From Tissierellaceae bacterium (lineage in GTDB: Bacteria > Bacillota > Clostridia > Tissierellales > Tissierellaceae): a stretch of 64,000 nucleotides of DNA. Under the pieces are notes generated by a model that was given only the letters and a program-made list of their open reading frames with translations, had not been told where the DNA came from and did not search any database. Each line of letters starts with the position of its first letter. Position 1 is the first letter of the stretch. Below are positions 24,789 to 33,505 of this stretch, piece by piece. Location: positions 1 to 64,000 of the forward strand of contig JALNZV010000005.1 in the NCBI GenBank assembly GCA_023229175.1, in the 5' to 3' direction. The translations under genes were made by a program, and so were the position numbers.

Positions 24789-25553
24789 TTATGCTACATT
24801 TTGTACTAGTTTCTCCCTATATATTTGAATCAACTTTTCTTCTGTCAATTGGATGCTTGGTTTATCTAGTATTATTTGCCCTCTATCCAGCATTATAACT
24901 CTATCGGAATATTCTATGGCGTCTTTCATATTGTGAGATACCATTATGGTTGTGATTTCGTATTTCTCAATTAATTCCTTGGTTTTTTTCATAACCACAT
25001 TAGAAGTCTTTGGATCTAATGCAGCCGTGTGTTCGTCTAATAGCAGTAAATTTGGATATTTCATAGCTGCCATGACTAGTGACAGGGATTGTCTTTGTCC
25101 TCCTGATAAAAACTTTACTTTAGTGTTCAATTTATTCTCAAGGCCTAAGTCCAAATCTTTTAATAGGGAAATATATTTATCCATATTGCCCTTTTTTATC
25201 AGCCTTCTCAAGGAAAAATTTTCTCCTTTTTTATCAGCCAATGACATATTCTCTAATATTGTAAGAGAGGGAGATACGCCCATAGATGGATTTTGATGGA
25301 CCCTTCCCAAATGAATTGCCCTGCTTTCTTCTTTTAAGGATGAAATCTCTTCTCCATTTAATATTATTTTACCTTTGTCCAGTGAAATAGTGCCGCTAAT
25401 TATATTGAGGAGAGTAGATTTGCCGCATCCATTGGGTCCGATAATTGCAGTACATTTGTTTTTTTCTATGTCTAAATCAAAATCGTTGAAAATACTGATT
25501 TCATTGTCAGTACCTTTATTAAAACTCTTCGATAGTTTTCGTACCATTAGCAT
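24789..25553 (-). CDS. ABC transporter ATP-binding protein (TrpZ-like)
   Basis: This 254-residue ATPase subunit has Walker A GPNGCGKST near residue 40, signature LSGGQRQSLSLVMA, Walker B LLLDEHTAALDPK and H-loop SHNMKD. A strong AGGAGGT precedes the ATG. It overlaps the permease gene by 35 nt and closes a binding-protein/permease/ATPase operon on the minus strand. The set resembles the TrpXYZ family, and a T-box leader upstream supports amino-acid uptake. Confidence 0.9.
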   Translation of the reverse strand: MLMVRKLSKSFNKGTDNEISIFNDFDLDIEKNKCTAIIGPNGCGKSTLLNIISGTISLDKGKIILNGEEISSLKEESRAIHLGRVHQNPSMGVSPSLTILENMSLADKKGENFSLRRLIKKGNMDKYISLLKDLDLGLENKLNTKVKFLSGGQRQSLSLVMAAMKYPNLLLLDEHTAALDPKTSNVVMKKTKELIEKYEITTIMVSHNMKDAIEYSDRVIMLDRGQIILDKPSIQLTEEKLIQIYREKLVQNVA

Positions 25554-26418
25554 TGTTATCTACCTCCTTTTTTTTAAATATATTGAATATATCTATGGCA
25601 AAATTGTTGTATGAAATAAATGCTATTACAATTATGGCATTTATAGCTTTGAGGTCGTTTGGATTTAAGCCTAAATCTATGGCAATTCCGCCTATGATTT
25701 TATATGCCACAGCACCTAGTATAGCCCTAGTAGTGCCTTTTACTATATTTGAATTCTTTTTTATAGTATCACCTATGATTATGGAAGCAAGGGCAACTAC
25801 TATGATGGAGCTACCCATTGTAATATCTGCAAAGCCCTGAAACTGTGCCATAAGGGCACCAGATAGAGCCACTAATCCATTGGATATCATAAGCCCTAGG
25901 ATTTTATATTTATTGCTATCTTCCCCCAAGGAGCGTACCAAAGACTCGTTGTCACCTGTTGCGATTAAAAGGTATCCCATTTCCGTTTTTAAAAACCAGT
26001 CCAATAGAATTTTTATAGTTACTACAATAAGAACTAGTATTAACATCTTAGAACCTAGGTCGTAAATAGAGCTGAACTTAAACAATGGTATATTTGACTT
26101 GCCGTTTATCTTTAGGTTCACGGAATACAATATAGTCATAGTCAATATTCCCGATAATAGGGGCTTTATCCTTAGTTTTGTAAAGAGGGTAGCAGTCAAT
26201 AGACCTGCTAGGGTTCCAAACAAAAATGCTGAGAATGTACTTATTACGGGGTTTATTCCCATGGAAATAAATCTTGCAAACAGGAATGCACCGAAGGGGA
26301 AAGTGCCCTCCACAGATAAATCTGCAATATCTAATATTTTGTAGGATATAAATACTCCCATGGCAAGGACTGCAAATATGAGTCCTTGCTCAATTGATGT
26401 TACTATTAATGAATTCAT
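25519..26418 (-). CDS. ABC transporter permease (TrpY-like)
   Basis: This membrane subunit of about 299 residues has eight or nine hydrophobic helices and the BPD_transp_2-type segment DIADLSVEGTFPFGAFLFA. Related permeases belong to TrpXYZ-type and ribose/branched-chain amino-acid importers. The ATG at 26418, with GGTGA upstream, is preferred; an ATG at 26430 adds four residues but is too close to AAAGGA. It works with the neighbouring ATPase and binding protein. Confidence 0.88.
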   Translation of the reverse strand: MNSLIVTSIEQGLIFAVLAMGVFISYKILDIADLSVEGTFPFGAFLFARFISMGINPVISTFSAFLFGTLAGLLTATLFTKLRIKPLLSGILTMTILYSVNLKINGKSNIPLFKFSSIYDLGSKMLILVLIVVTIKILLDWFLKTEMGYLLIATGDNESLVRSLGEDSNKYKILGLMISNGLVALSGALMAQFQGFADITMGSSIIVVALASIIIGDTIKKNSNIVKGTTRAILGAVAYKIIGGIAIDLGLNPNDLKAINAIIVIAFISYNNFAIDIFNIFKKKEVDNNANGTKTIEEF

Positions 26419-26452
26419 ATATTTCACCATTCCTTTAGGTTAAACAAAGCAA

Positions 26453-27481
26453 TTATTGGACTTTTTCTGCACCTTGTAAAGCTGGATTATTTTCATCTAG
26501 TTCCAATACTTTTAAGGTTTCCCCGTTAAACGCCTTCTTTGTATTTTCTGAAGTAGCAGAAGGTATATTTGCAGGAGATTTTCCATCGACTAATATTTCC
26601 TTAGCCATAGCTGCAGATTGTCTTCCCAATTCGTAGTAGCTTAGGCCGTCAGTCACAAGAATGCCGTCTTTTACATGGGAATCCTCTGCACCAACTGTAA
26701 TCATTTTGTTTGCAATAGCCTTTTCAGATACAACATTTATGGCAGATGCTACCATGTTGTCTGTAATGGTATAGATAGCGTCTACTTTTTTCATGATTGA
26801 GTCCAAGGCTTGAGGTATATCGTTTATATTTGAAATACCAACTTCTACAATTTCAAGGTCAATGGAAGGAGCAAGTTCTTTGGCCATATCCACTTGGATT
26901 TGTGAGTTTGGTTCACTGGTATTGAATACGATGCCGACTTTCTTTATATTGCTATCTAAATCTTTAAACAACTGTAGTTGTCTATCCATCGGAGTTAGAT
27001 CCGACGTACCAGTTACATTGCCTCCAGGGCTTTCCATGGAATCCACTAGTTCTGCATCTACTGGATCGGTTACTGCACTAAATATAATAGGTATATCCGA
27101 TGTAGCTTGCTTTGCAGATTGTGCAGCTGGTGTAGCTATGGCGTAAATTAAATCTACCTTATCCTTTACAAATTTCTCTGCAATTGTAAGGGAAGTTGGA
27201 ATGTCCCCTTGGGAATTTTGGTAATGAATATTTGCATTTACCCCCAATTCCTTTAGTCCATCTTCAAAACCGCGTCTTGCATCGTCTAGAGCAGGGTGAT
27301 CTGCCAATTGACTGATGCCAATATCAAACACTACTTCCTCTGGTACATTTTGCTCACTTGATTGGCTACCATTTGTTACAGTACCTTCTTCTTTTGATGG
27401 GGTGTCGTTGGCTGAGCAGCCCGTAAACACCAACATAGTAATCAACAACAATACTAATAACTTTACAATTCCTTTTTTCAT
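26453..27481 (-). CDS. ABC transporter substrate-binding lipoprotein (TrpX-like)
   Basis: This 342-residue extracytoplasmic binding protein of the ABC_sub_bind family has a lipoprotein signal whose lipobox LVFTGC places the modified Cys near residue 22. It is followed by a low-complexity Ser/Glu linker and a two-lobe binding domain beginning FDIGISQLADHPALDDARRGFEDG. Similar proteins bind tryptophan, tyrosine or other ligands. A T-box leader lies upstream (27597-27868), so expression should rise when the matching tRNA is uncharged; the specifier looks like Tyr. Confidence 0.9.
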   Translation of the reverse strand: MKKGIVKLLVLLLITMLVFTGCSANDTPSKEEGTVTNGSQSSEQNVPEEVVFDIGISQLADHPALDDARRGFEDGLKELGVNANIHYQNSQGDIPTSLTIAEKFVKDKVDLIYAIATPAAQSAKQATSDIPIIFSAVTDPVDAELVDSMESPGGNVTGTSDLTPMDRQLQLFKDLDSNIKKVGIVFNTSEPNSQIQVDMAKELAPSIDLEIVEVGISNINDIPQALDSIMKKVDAIYTITDNMVASAINVVSEKAIANKMITVGAEDSHVKDGILVTDGLSYYELGRQSAAMAKEILVDGKSPANIPSATSENTKKAFNGETLKVLELDENNPALQGAEKVQ

Positions 27482-27596
27482 TTTCTTATCCTCCTAAATT
27501 TTATTATTTTTATTAGGATGATTAGTATAGATTGAATGCTATTCTTATGGTTACATAAATTGGGTTAGCCGAGATTATTTTTTGCAGTTTCGTGCA

Positions 27597-27868
27597 TAAA
27601 AAAATCTTTCGTTCCTACAAATATAGCGTATAGCTATACTTATAGGGACGAAAGATTATATCCGCGGTACCACCCCAATTATGACAAAGTCATCACTCAA
27701 TCAGACCTAACAGTCCTATCCCTTGTAACGATGGGCTTTCGGATTTGCCTACAGGCTTTAGCTTTTAGCAAATCAGCTCTGGAGTGTATATTACATATCC
27801 CCTTAATGTTGGCTCTCACCTAACCCAACTCTCTTTTAAAAAGGTAAGACATCTTTCTCTCCATCGAA
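27597..27868 (-). promoter_or_regulatory. T-box leader with terminator, probably tyrosine-specific
   Basis: On the minus strand the T-box core GGGTGGTACCGCGG (about 27676-27662) is followed by a long terminator stem, with ATCTTTCGT and ACGAAAGAT at its base and a T run (27603-27598). Upstream is a stem I with GGAGAGAAAG at its base, the AG-bulge region (GAGAGTTGGGTTAGG) and a GAGC closing element. A second stem, GATTTGC/GCAAATC, also forms. Six nucleotides before GAGC the specifier position reads TAC-A (27788-27786), the codon for Tyr. This accounts for most of the gap between the ABC operon and the racemase. Confidence 0.85.
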
Positions 27869-27887
27869 GCATTTTATATTAAATAAC

Positions 27888-27916
27888 ATGATAATACTTT
27901 AGTCGACTAATGTCAA
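27888..27916 (-). promoter_or_regulatory. Promoter of the T-box leader, with palindromic spacer
   Basis: On the minus strand TTGACA (27916-27911), a 17-nt spacer and TATCAT (27893-27888) form a strong promoter just upstream of the T-box. The spacer includes the perfect 12-bp palindrome TTAGTCGACTAA (27899-27910), which might bind a regulator. Confidence 0.8.
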
Positions 27917-28080
27917 CTGTTTTTTATAAAAAGTTTTTATTCGGTGAAAATATGTGAGGACTTTGCTTCTTTAATAGTTTACAATTATTTAGTATAATTA
28001 TATTTAGGGCTTTGCTTTATGATAGGATTTACAGGAAGGAAGGAAAAGCAAAACGTATTTAACAAAATGGAGGTAAGGAA

Positions 28081-28773
28081 ATGAAGACAATAGGTTTAAT
28101 TGGCGGGATGAGCTGGGAGTCGTCCTTAGACTACTATAGAATTATCAACGAGGAAGTAAAAAATAGGCTAGGGGGACTACATTCTGCAAAATGTATATTA
28201 CATAGTGTAGATTTCCACGAGATAGAGTTATATCAAAGACGAGGGCAATGGGAGAAGGCAGCACAAATCATGACAGAGGCAGGGCAAGGATTGGAGTTAG
28301 CCGGTGCAGATTTTATCATTATCTGTACCAATACCATGCACAAAGTAGCAGATCAGGTACAAAAAGGCATCAATATTCCATTGCTCCATATTGCTGATTT
28401 GACGGCGGACAAGGTTTTATCCGATGGAATAGAAACAGTTGGATTATTGGGTACAAAATATACTATGGAACAAGACTTTTACAAATCAAGGCTAGAAGAT
28501 AAAGGAATAAAAGTTTTAATACCAAATGACCTAGATAGGATAACGGTAAATACTGTAATCTTTGAAGAATTGTGTCTTGGCGATATTGTCAATGAGTCTA
28601 GAGGAAAGTATAAGAAAATAATCCAAGAATTAATAGAAGAGGGAGCAGAGGGTATAATACTTGGATGCACAGAAGTAGGCATGTTGATAAAACAAGAAGA
28701 TTCTACTGTACCCCTATATGATACGACCATACTTCACGCAATAGGGGCAGTAGAATATGCATTGGGGAGGTAA
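28081..28773 (+). CDS. Aspartate/glutamate racemase family protein
   Basis: This 230-residue cofactor-independent racemase has both catalytic cysteines: the first in IIICTNTMHKVAD and the second in IILGCTEVGMLI. The N-terminal GLIGGMSWESSLDYYR motif is typical of the RacD/YgeA branch rather than MurI glutamate racemase. Aspartate or a broader amino acid is the likely substrate. The HAD gene follows after 3 bp, so they form an operon. A good GGAGG site lies upstream. Confidence 0.9.
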   Translation: MKTIGLIGGMSWESSLDYYRIINEEVKNRLGGLHSAKCILHSVDFHEIELYQRRGQWEKAAQIMTEAGQGLELAGADFIIICTNTMHKVADQVQKGINIPLLHIADLTADKVLSDGIETVGLLGTKYTMEQDFYKSRLEDKGIKVLIPNDLDRITVNTVIFEELCLGDIVNESRGKYKKIIQELIEEGAEGIILGCTEVGMLIKQEDSTVPLYDTTILHAIGAVEYALGR

Positions 28774-28776
28774 GAT

Positions 28777-29427
28777 ATGGCAATTATAGCAGTAGATTTC
28801 GATGGGACCTTATATGAAGAAAATTCTGCAAAGGTCACAATAAAAGCTGGGAGAACTGCCCTCACTTTTAAACAATGGGTACACATATTCAAAGACATTG
28901 TAAAGGGAATAGCCAATAGTCCAGGGCAAAAAAAGGATTTTAATATTCTTTTCCTTAAATCATTCTTTTACCAGATGAAGGGGATGAGCAGAGAGGAAAT
29001 ATCTGATTTCTTCACGGGACTAGTAGATGCAGGAAAAGATGGAATCAATAAAGAACTTTTTTTAAGAGTAAATAAGCATTTGGAAGACGGTAATCAGGTG
29101 GTAATATTGTCAGGAGCATTACAGCCCTTTCTTGAAATATTTGTTCGAGAATTAAGTATATCGGCAGATGTCATAGGGACACAGCTATTTTTCGATGAGA
29201 AAGGAATATGTACTGGGAAAATAGGTGCATTGAATAGAGGAATAGAGAAAGTAAATAGGCTGCAGCGTTGGATAGAGGAAAAAGGTGTAGAGGGGGAAAG
29301 GATTTGGGCATATGCGGATAGTGAATCGGATATTCCCATACTGGAATTTGCGGACAAGGCAGTTGCTGTTAATCCGTCAAATAAATTGAAGGAGATTGCA
29401 GAACTAAATAAATGGGAAATATTTTAA
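28777..29427 (+). CDS. HAD-superfamily phosphatase (subfamily IB)
   Basis: This 216-residue hydrolase has HAD motif I DFDGTLYEENS near the N-terminus, motif II in VVILSGAL, and motifs III/IV in ERIWAYADSESDIPILEFAD. A helical cap lies between. Family members dephosphorylate serine phosphate and related metabolites; the substrate here is not clear. It is the second gene of the racemase operon and ends in a shared hairpin. Confidence 0.85.
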   Translation: MAIIAVDFDGTLYEENSAKVTIKAGRTALTFKQWVHIFKDIVKGIANSPGQKKDFNILFLKSFFYQMKGMSREEISDFFTGLVDAGKDGINKELFLRVNKHLEDGNQVVILSGALQPFLEIFVRELSISADVIGTQLFFDEKGICTGKIGALNRGIEKVNRLQRWIEEKGVEGERIWAYADSESDIPILEFADKAVAVNPSNKLKEIAELNKWEIF

Positions 29428-29445
29428 GGCGGACCTTTGTCCGCC
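29428..29445. terminator. Hairpin between convergent HAD and psuG genes
   Basis: GGCGGAC-CTTT-GTCCGCC forms a 7-bp GC-rich stem immediately after the HAD stop codon. The plus-strand tail is weakly T-rich (CTATCTT); on the minus strand the tail is TTAAAAT. It may act in both directions. Confidence 0.75.
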
Positions 29446-29469
29446 CTATCTTACAATATTCACGGCATA

Positions 29470-30381
29470 TTAAATTTTGGATAGTCCAGCAGCTATTTGT
29501 GCTGCCAATTTTGCATTATTGTATACTAGTTGAATATTAGCTTCAAGGCTTTTACCTTCAGTAATTTTTTGGACCTTGTCTAAGAGATAAGGGGTAGTTT
29601 CCTTGCCCTCGATACCAAGGTTTTTGGCTTCTTCCAAAGCCTGGTCTATGGCTTTTGCGATTATTTTATTATCCATGGCATGTTCAGTTGGGATTGGATT
29701 TGCAATGACCATAGAACCCTTTAAATTTAATTCCCTTTTTACCTTTATGGCCTTGGCGATTTCCATGGGATTTTCCATTCTGTAATTTAGTTTAAATCCA
29801 CTTTCCCTTGTATAAAAGGCAGGCAATTGATCTGTTTTATATCCGATTACAGGCACTCCTTTTGTCTCTAAGTATTCTAGAGTGAGACCTAAATCTAATA
29901 TGGATTTAATCCCTGCACATACTACTATAACATCGTTGTTGGCAAGTTCCTCTAAGTCTGCCGATATATCCATGGTGACCTCTGCACCTCTGTGTACTCC
30001 ACCAATGCCTCCAGTAGCAAATATCTTCACTCCTGCAAGAGATGCTATTACCATGGTGGCTGCCACCGTTGTAGCACCATCTTCTCCCTTAGAGACTAGA
30101 ATTGGGATATCCCTTCTACTGGATTTTGTGACATCAAGGCCCTTTTTACCCAAATAATCAATTTCTTCATGGGAAATTCCCACGGTCAATTTACCTCCAA
30201 TTATGGCTATGGTTGCGGGTATTGCTCCATTATCTCGCACAATGTTTTCAACCTTCAGGGCTGTCTCTACATTTTGGGGATATGGCATCCCATGGGAAAT
30301 AATTGTAGATTCCAACGCTACTACAGGTCTATTTTCATCTAATGCTCTTTTCACCTCGGGGGATATAATTAAATTATTCAT
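29470..30381 (-). CDS. psuG: Pseudouridine-5'-phosphate glycosidase
   Basis: This enzyme cleaves the C-C glycosidic bond of pseudouridine 5'-phosphate to uracil and ribose 5-phosphate. The 303-residue protein has family motifs VVALESTIISHGMPYPQN near the N-terminus, ATGGIGGVHRGAE with likely active-site residues, and VIGYKTDQLPAFYTRESG. It overlaps the kinase gene by 8 nt, matching the two-step pseudouridine catabolic pathway. Ribosome site GGAGG precedes the ATG. Confidence 0.94.
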   Translation of the reverse strand: MNNLIISPEVKRALDENRPVVALESTIISHGMPYPQNVETALKVENIVRDNGAIPATIAIIGGKLTVGISHEEIDYLGKKGLDVTKSSRRDIPILVSKGEDGATTVAATMVIASLAGVKIFATGGIGGVHRGAEVTMDISADLEELANNDVIVVCAGIKSILDLGLTLEYLETKGVPVIGYKTDQLPAFYTRESGFKLNYRMENPMEIAKAIKVKRELNLKGSMVIANPIPTEHAMDNKIIAKAIDQALEEAKNLGIEGKETTPYLLDKVQKITEGKSLEANIQLVYNNAKLAAQIAAGLSKI

Positions 30382-31306
30382 TTTCTACCTCCATTTTATC
30401 TAAAATATTTTTAATATTGACTGCAGACATTTTATTGCTTACAGTTGATTTTGATTTTACAGTAATAGATGCAGCAGCTATTCCAGCCTTAGCAGACTTC
30501 CTTATATGGTACCCTTGTAAAAATGACCAGACAACTGCTGCCAAGAAACTATCTCCTGCTCCAGTGGTGCTGACAGTTTCGCTTTTTATAATTGGAATGC
30601 TTCCCTTATCTACTCCATTTGTATAGTATACACCCTCACTGCCTAAAGATACAAATACGTTTTTTACACCTTTTTTCATGATTATATCAGTAGCTTCCTC
30701 TAAATCATCCCTATTCTCAATCTTCATATTTGACAATATCTCCGCCTCTAGTATATTGGGTTTTAAGGTGTGAACACCATAGATGAGATCTTTGATGTTT
30801 CTAGTTTTCTCAATAGATACAGTATCTAAAAATATTGGAACCTCCACGTAGTCCATTACAAATTTAAAGGATTCAATTGATATATTCGTATCTAAAACGC
30901 AGGCTTTGCCCCCATTAATGACCCCTAACTTTTCACTTAAATATTTAGGTGTAATATATTTATAAATTTCCATATCTGAGATAGCCAATTGCATTTCCCC
31001 CAGTTCATCGTTGATGCAAAGGTATGACGAGGTAGGCTGGTTTTCTACTATGAGAGAATGGCTCAAGCCTATGCCTAAATCCTTACAGCTATTTTTTATT
31101 TCTGCAGCATACGCGTCATCGCCTAGAATAGTAATGAGTTCGACTTGGATGTTCAACTTACTAAGGTTTTCAGCTATATTTCTGCCTACGCCGCCTAAGG
31201 AAATCAGCGTGCTGCCGGGGTTTGAATCGTGAAGTTTAGGTTTTTTAAAGGGAGTGCCAATAATATCAATATTTGCACCACCTAAGACGGTAATATAATT
31301 TTCCAA
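30374..31306 (-). CDS. psuK: PfkB-family kinase, probably pseudouridine kinase
   Basis: This 310-residue ribokinase-fold sugar kinase has the N-terminal GGANIDIIG, the GGVGRNIAENLSKL segment and the catalytic C-terminal STTGAGDSFLAAVVW, where the Asp is the base. Its overlap with psuG is the main ground for calling it pseudouridine kinase, since PfkB kinases are hard to separate by motif. The start is TTG with GGGGGTG upstream. It is the first gene of the two-gene unit. Confidence 0.88.
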   Translation of the reverse strand: MENYITVLGGANIDIIGTPFKKPKLHDSNPGSTLISLGGVGRNIAENLSKLNIQVELITILGDDAYAAEIKNSCKDLGIGLSHSLIVENQPTSSYLCINDELGEMQLAISDMEIYKYITPKYLSEKLGVINGGKACVLDTNISIESFKFVMDYVEVPIFLDTVSIEKTRNIKDLIYGVHTLKPNILEAEILSNMKIENRDDLEEATDIIMKKGVKNVFVSLGSEGVYYTNGVDKGSIPIIKSETVSTTGAGDSFLAAVVWSFLQGYHIRKSAKAGIAAASITVKSKSTVSNKMSAVNIKNILDKMEVENE

Positions 31307-31498
31307 AATGCACCCCCTACAATTTAATTACATGTAAAATATACCCATAATGTGGTTTTTATTTCAAGAAACAGTTTATTTTGCATATTATCATATCCTG
31401 TGCTAATATAAACTATCGAAACACCTTTAAAAAATCAAGTGATTAAAGTATAATGTAGATAAAAACTTGCATAAATAGCTTAAGGAGGAAGGATAAAG

Positions 31499-31756
31499 AT
31501 GAAAAGAATAGTAGTATTTGGAAGCAAGCTTTGACCTGACTGCGACCCAGCGAAGGAGTATCTTTCAAATAATAATATAAAATACGCGTATATAGATGTT
31601 ACGGAAAGTATGGGAAATCTAAAGAGGTTTTTAAAATACAGGGATAATAGACCTGAATTTAAAAAGATTAAAGAAAAAGGCAACATAGGATTGCCTTGCA
31701 TCGTTGTAAATGGTGGGGAAGAGATTCTATTTGATTACAACGAATTAAAAATATGA
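31499..31756 (+). CDS. Glutaredoxin-like selenoprotein with in-frame UGA (U-P-D-C active site)
   Basis: Standard gene calling misses this gene because codon 12 is TGA (31532-31534). Reading it as selenocysteine gives 85 residues that begin MKRIVVFGSKL-U-PDC. The Sec sits at the first position of a CPDC-type redox motif, and a thioredoxin-fold tail follows with the cis-Pro motif GLPCIVV near residue 65. The frame is otherwise open to TGA at 31754. The ribosome site AAGGAGGAAGG is excellent. Hairpins just after the TGA could be a bacterial SECIS. The pyrophosphatase gene starts 24 bp later. A nonsense-mutated CPDC glutaredoxin is the alternative. Confidence 0.85.
31529..31566 (+). promoter_or_regulatory. 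Candidate bacterial SECIS hairpin
   Basis: Two overlapping folds are possible. One is GAAGG-AGTAT-CTTTC (31552-31566), a 5-bp stem with a five-base loop whose second base is G, about 24 nt after the UGA. This fits the usual bSECIS spacing and loop rule. The other is CTTTG..CTG..CAG CGAAG (31529-31555), which pairs across the UGA itself. Neither is proven. Confidence 0.55.
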
Positions 31757-31780
31757 TTAATATGGTGGTGAAAGATTATC

Positions 31781-33436
31781 ATGAAAGAAACTGTATATAT
31801 AATAGGGCACAAAAACCCTGATTCGGATTCTATTTGCTCTGCACTGGCCTATGCGGAGTACAAAAATGGCAACGGCGATATCAATGCCATTCCCGTAAGG
31901 CTAGGCAAGATGAATAGGGAAACAAAATTTATTTTAGAGTATTTTGGCGTGGAGTCTCCAGTATTGCTGGAAACAGTTAGGCTTAGCGTTGAGGATTTAA
32001 ACTTTGATAAAATAGCTCCCGTAAGTCCCGATATATCCCTTAGGATGGGCCTGGAGCTCATGAAGAGAAACAATTTAAATAGTCTTCCAGTCGTGGATGA
32101 GAATGAGCAGCTAATAGGAGTCGCCACTATATCTGATATAATCAGCTCTTACATAGACGTATGGGACAATGGAATCCTAGGAAAATCAGGTTCTACCATA
32201 GACAATATAGTTGACACATTGTCGGCAAAGGCAGTTGTAATACCGAAAAAGATTAAACCCTTTACAGGAAAGATTTTAGTTTTGGCAATGGAACCAAAAT
32301 CAGTAGTAAAATATATAGAGGAAAACGATATAGCAATTTGTGGAGATAGGAGGGATGTTCAAGAAATAGCAGTTAATAGCAATATTTCCCTGATGATTGT
32401 CACAGGAAATGCTATTATAGACGATGAAATCCTTCAACTAGCTAAGGAAAGGAATATTACTTTAATTTTAACTCCCCACGATACTTTTACTACATCAAGA
32501 CTCATAACCCAGTCTATGCCAATAAATCACGTAATGACTAAGGAAAATCTAGTTATGTTTGCATTAGATGACTTAGTGGATAATGTGAAGGATAAAATGT
32601 CTCAAACTAGGTATAGGTCTTACCCAGTAATTGACGACGACAATAACAACAAGGTTGTTGGACTAATATCTAGATATCATTTGATTTCAAGTATGAAGAA
32701 GAAGGTAATACTTGTGGACCACAACGAAAGAAGCCAATCCATAGATGGATTAGAGGAATGCGATATTTTAGAAATCATAGATCACCATAGGGTTGCAGAT
32801 GTATTTACGGGAAACCCAATATACTTTAGAAATGAACCTGTGGGCAGTACTTCTACCATTATTGCGTCAATAATGTTTGAAAACGGCAGAAGACCCTCCA
32901 AAAAAATAGCGGGCATATTAGCAGCCGCCATAATCTCGGATACTTTATTATTTAAATCCCCTACCTCTACCAATGCAGACAAGATAATGCTGGAGAGGTT
33001 AGCTAGGATAGCTGATTTAAATATAGAGGAATTTGCTATGGAGATGTTTAAGGCAGGGACATCCCTTACGGGGAAAACACCCCAGGAATTGCTGAATCAG
33101 GACCTGAAGGTATTTAACATTGACGATGAGAAAATAGGAATTGCACAAGTAAATACTATGGATCCAGATAGTTTAAAGGATATGAAATCTGATTTAATAG
33201 TGGCTATGGAGGAGAAGAGAAAAGAACAGGGCTACTCCATATTTATATTGATGTTGACGGATATATTTAATGAGGCATCGGAAATGGTCGTAGTGGGGGA
33301 ACACAGAGAAATCGTTGCTGAGGCATTTGGCGAAACCCTGGATAATAATTCATTTTATGCCCCTGGAGTCCTATCTAGAAAAAAACAAGTAGTCCCGCCG
33401 ATTACGGCTGCAATTACCAATATAGATAGAATATAA
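31781..33436 (+). CDS. CBS/DRTGG-domain manganese-dependent inorganic pyrophosphatase
   Basis: This family II (DHH) pyrophosphatase of 551 residues hydrolyses PPi and is regulated by nucleotides. The DHH catalytic half opens with YIIGHKNPDSDSICSA. A regulatory insert from about 70 to 310 holds CBS, DRTGG (NISLMIVTGNAIID region) and second CBS segments. DHH chemistry then resumes with LVDHNERSQS and IIDHHRVADVFTG, and a DHHA2 domain ends the protein. CBS domains usually bind adenine nucleotides and the DRTGG domain allows diadenosine polyphosphates. It lies 24 bp after the selenoprotein gene. Confidence 0.93.
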   Translation: MKETVYIIGHKNPDSDSICSALAYAEYKNGNGDINAIPVRLGKMNRETKFILEYFGVESPVLLETVRLSVEDLNFDKIAPVSPDISLRMGLELMKRNNLNSLPVVDENEQLIGVATISDIISSYIDVWDNGILGKSGSTIDNIVDTLSAKAVVIPKKIKPFTGKILVLAMEPKSVVKYIEENDIAICGDRRDVQEIAVNSNISLMIVTGNAIIDDEILQLAKERNITLILTPHDTFTTSRLITQSMPINHVMTKENLVMFALDDLVDNVKDKMSQTRYRSYPVIDDDNNNKVVGLISRYHLISSMKKKVILVDHNERSQSIDGLEECDILEIIDHHRVADVFTGNPIYFRNEPVGSTSTIIASIMFENGRRPSKKIAGILAAAIISDTLLFKSPTSTNADKIMLERLARIADLNIEEFAMEMFKAGTSLTGKTPQELLNQDLKVFNIDDEKIGIAQVNTMDPDSLKDMKSDLIVAMEEKRKEQGYSIFILMLTDIFNEASEMVVVGEHREIVAEAFGETLDNNSFYAPGVLSRKKQVVPPITAAITNIDRI

Positions 33437-33471
33437 AGATTACAGAGTTTTCAATACATACCCCTACATGG

Positions 33472-33477
33472 TATAAT
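33472..33477 (+). promoter_or_regulatory. Extended -10 promoter element of the DUF401 gene
   Basis: TATAAT preceded by TGG (extended -10) lies 28 nt before the ATG. The -35 candidate TTTTCA (33448-33453, 18-nt spacing) is weak. Confidence 0.55.
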
Positions 33478-33505
33478 GTAAAAGAACTAGAATGGGGGAT
33501 TGGAT

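Noticed and set aside
27597..27868. A tryptophan (TGG) specifier for the T-box
   Set aside because: No TGG falls at the specifier position as judged by spacing to GAGC; TAC followed by A fits best.
31480..31701. A 73-codon minus-strand frame
   Set aside because: It lies opposite the selenoprotein candidate, whose coding signal and ribosome site are far stronger.
31499..31756. The glutaredoxin-like gene as a simple nonsense pseudogene
   Set aside because: The only stop is a TGA exactly at the redox Cys position, the rest of the frame is intact, and the ribosome site is strong. A random mutation there is less likely, though not excluded.
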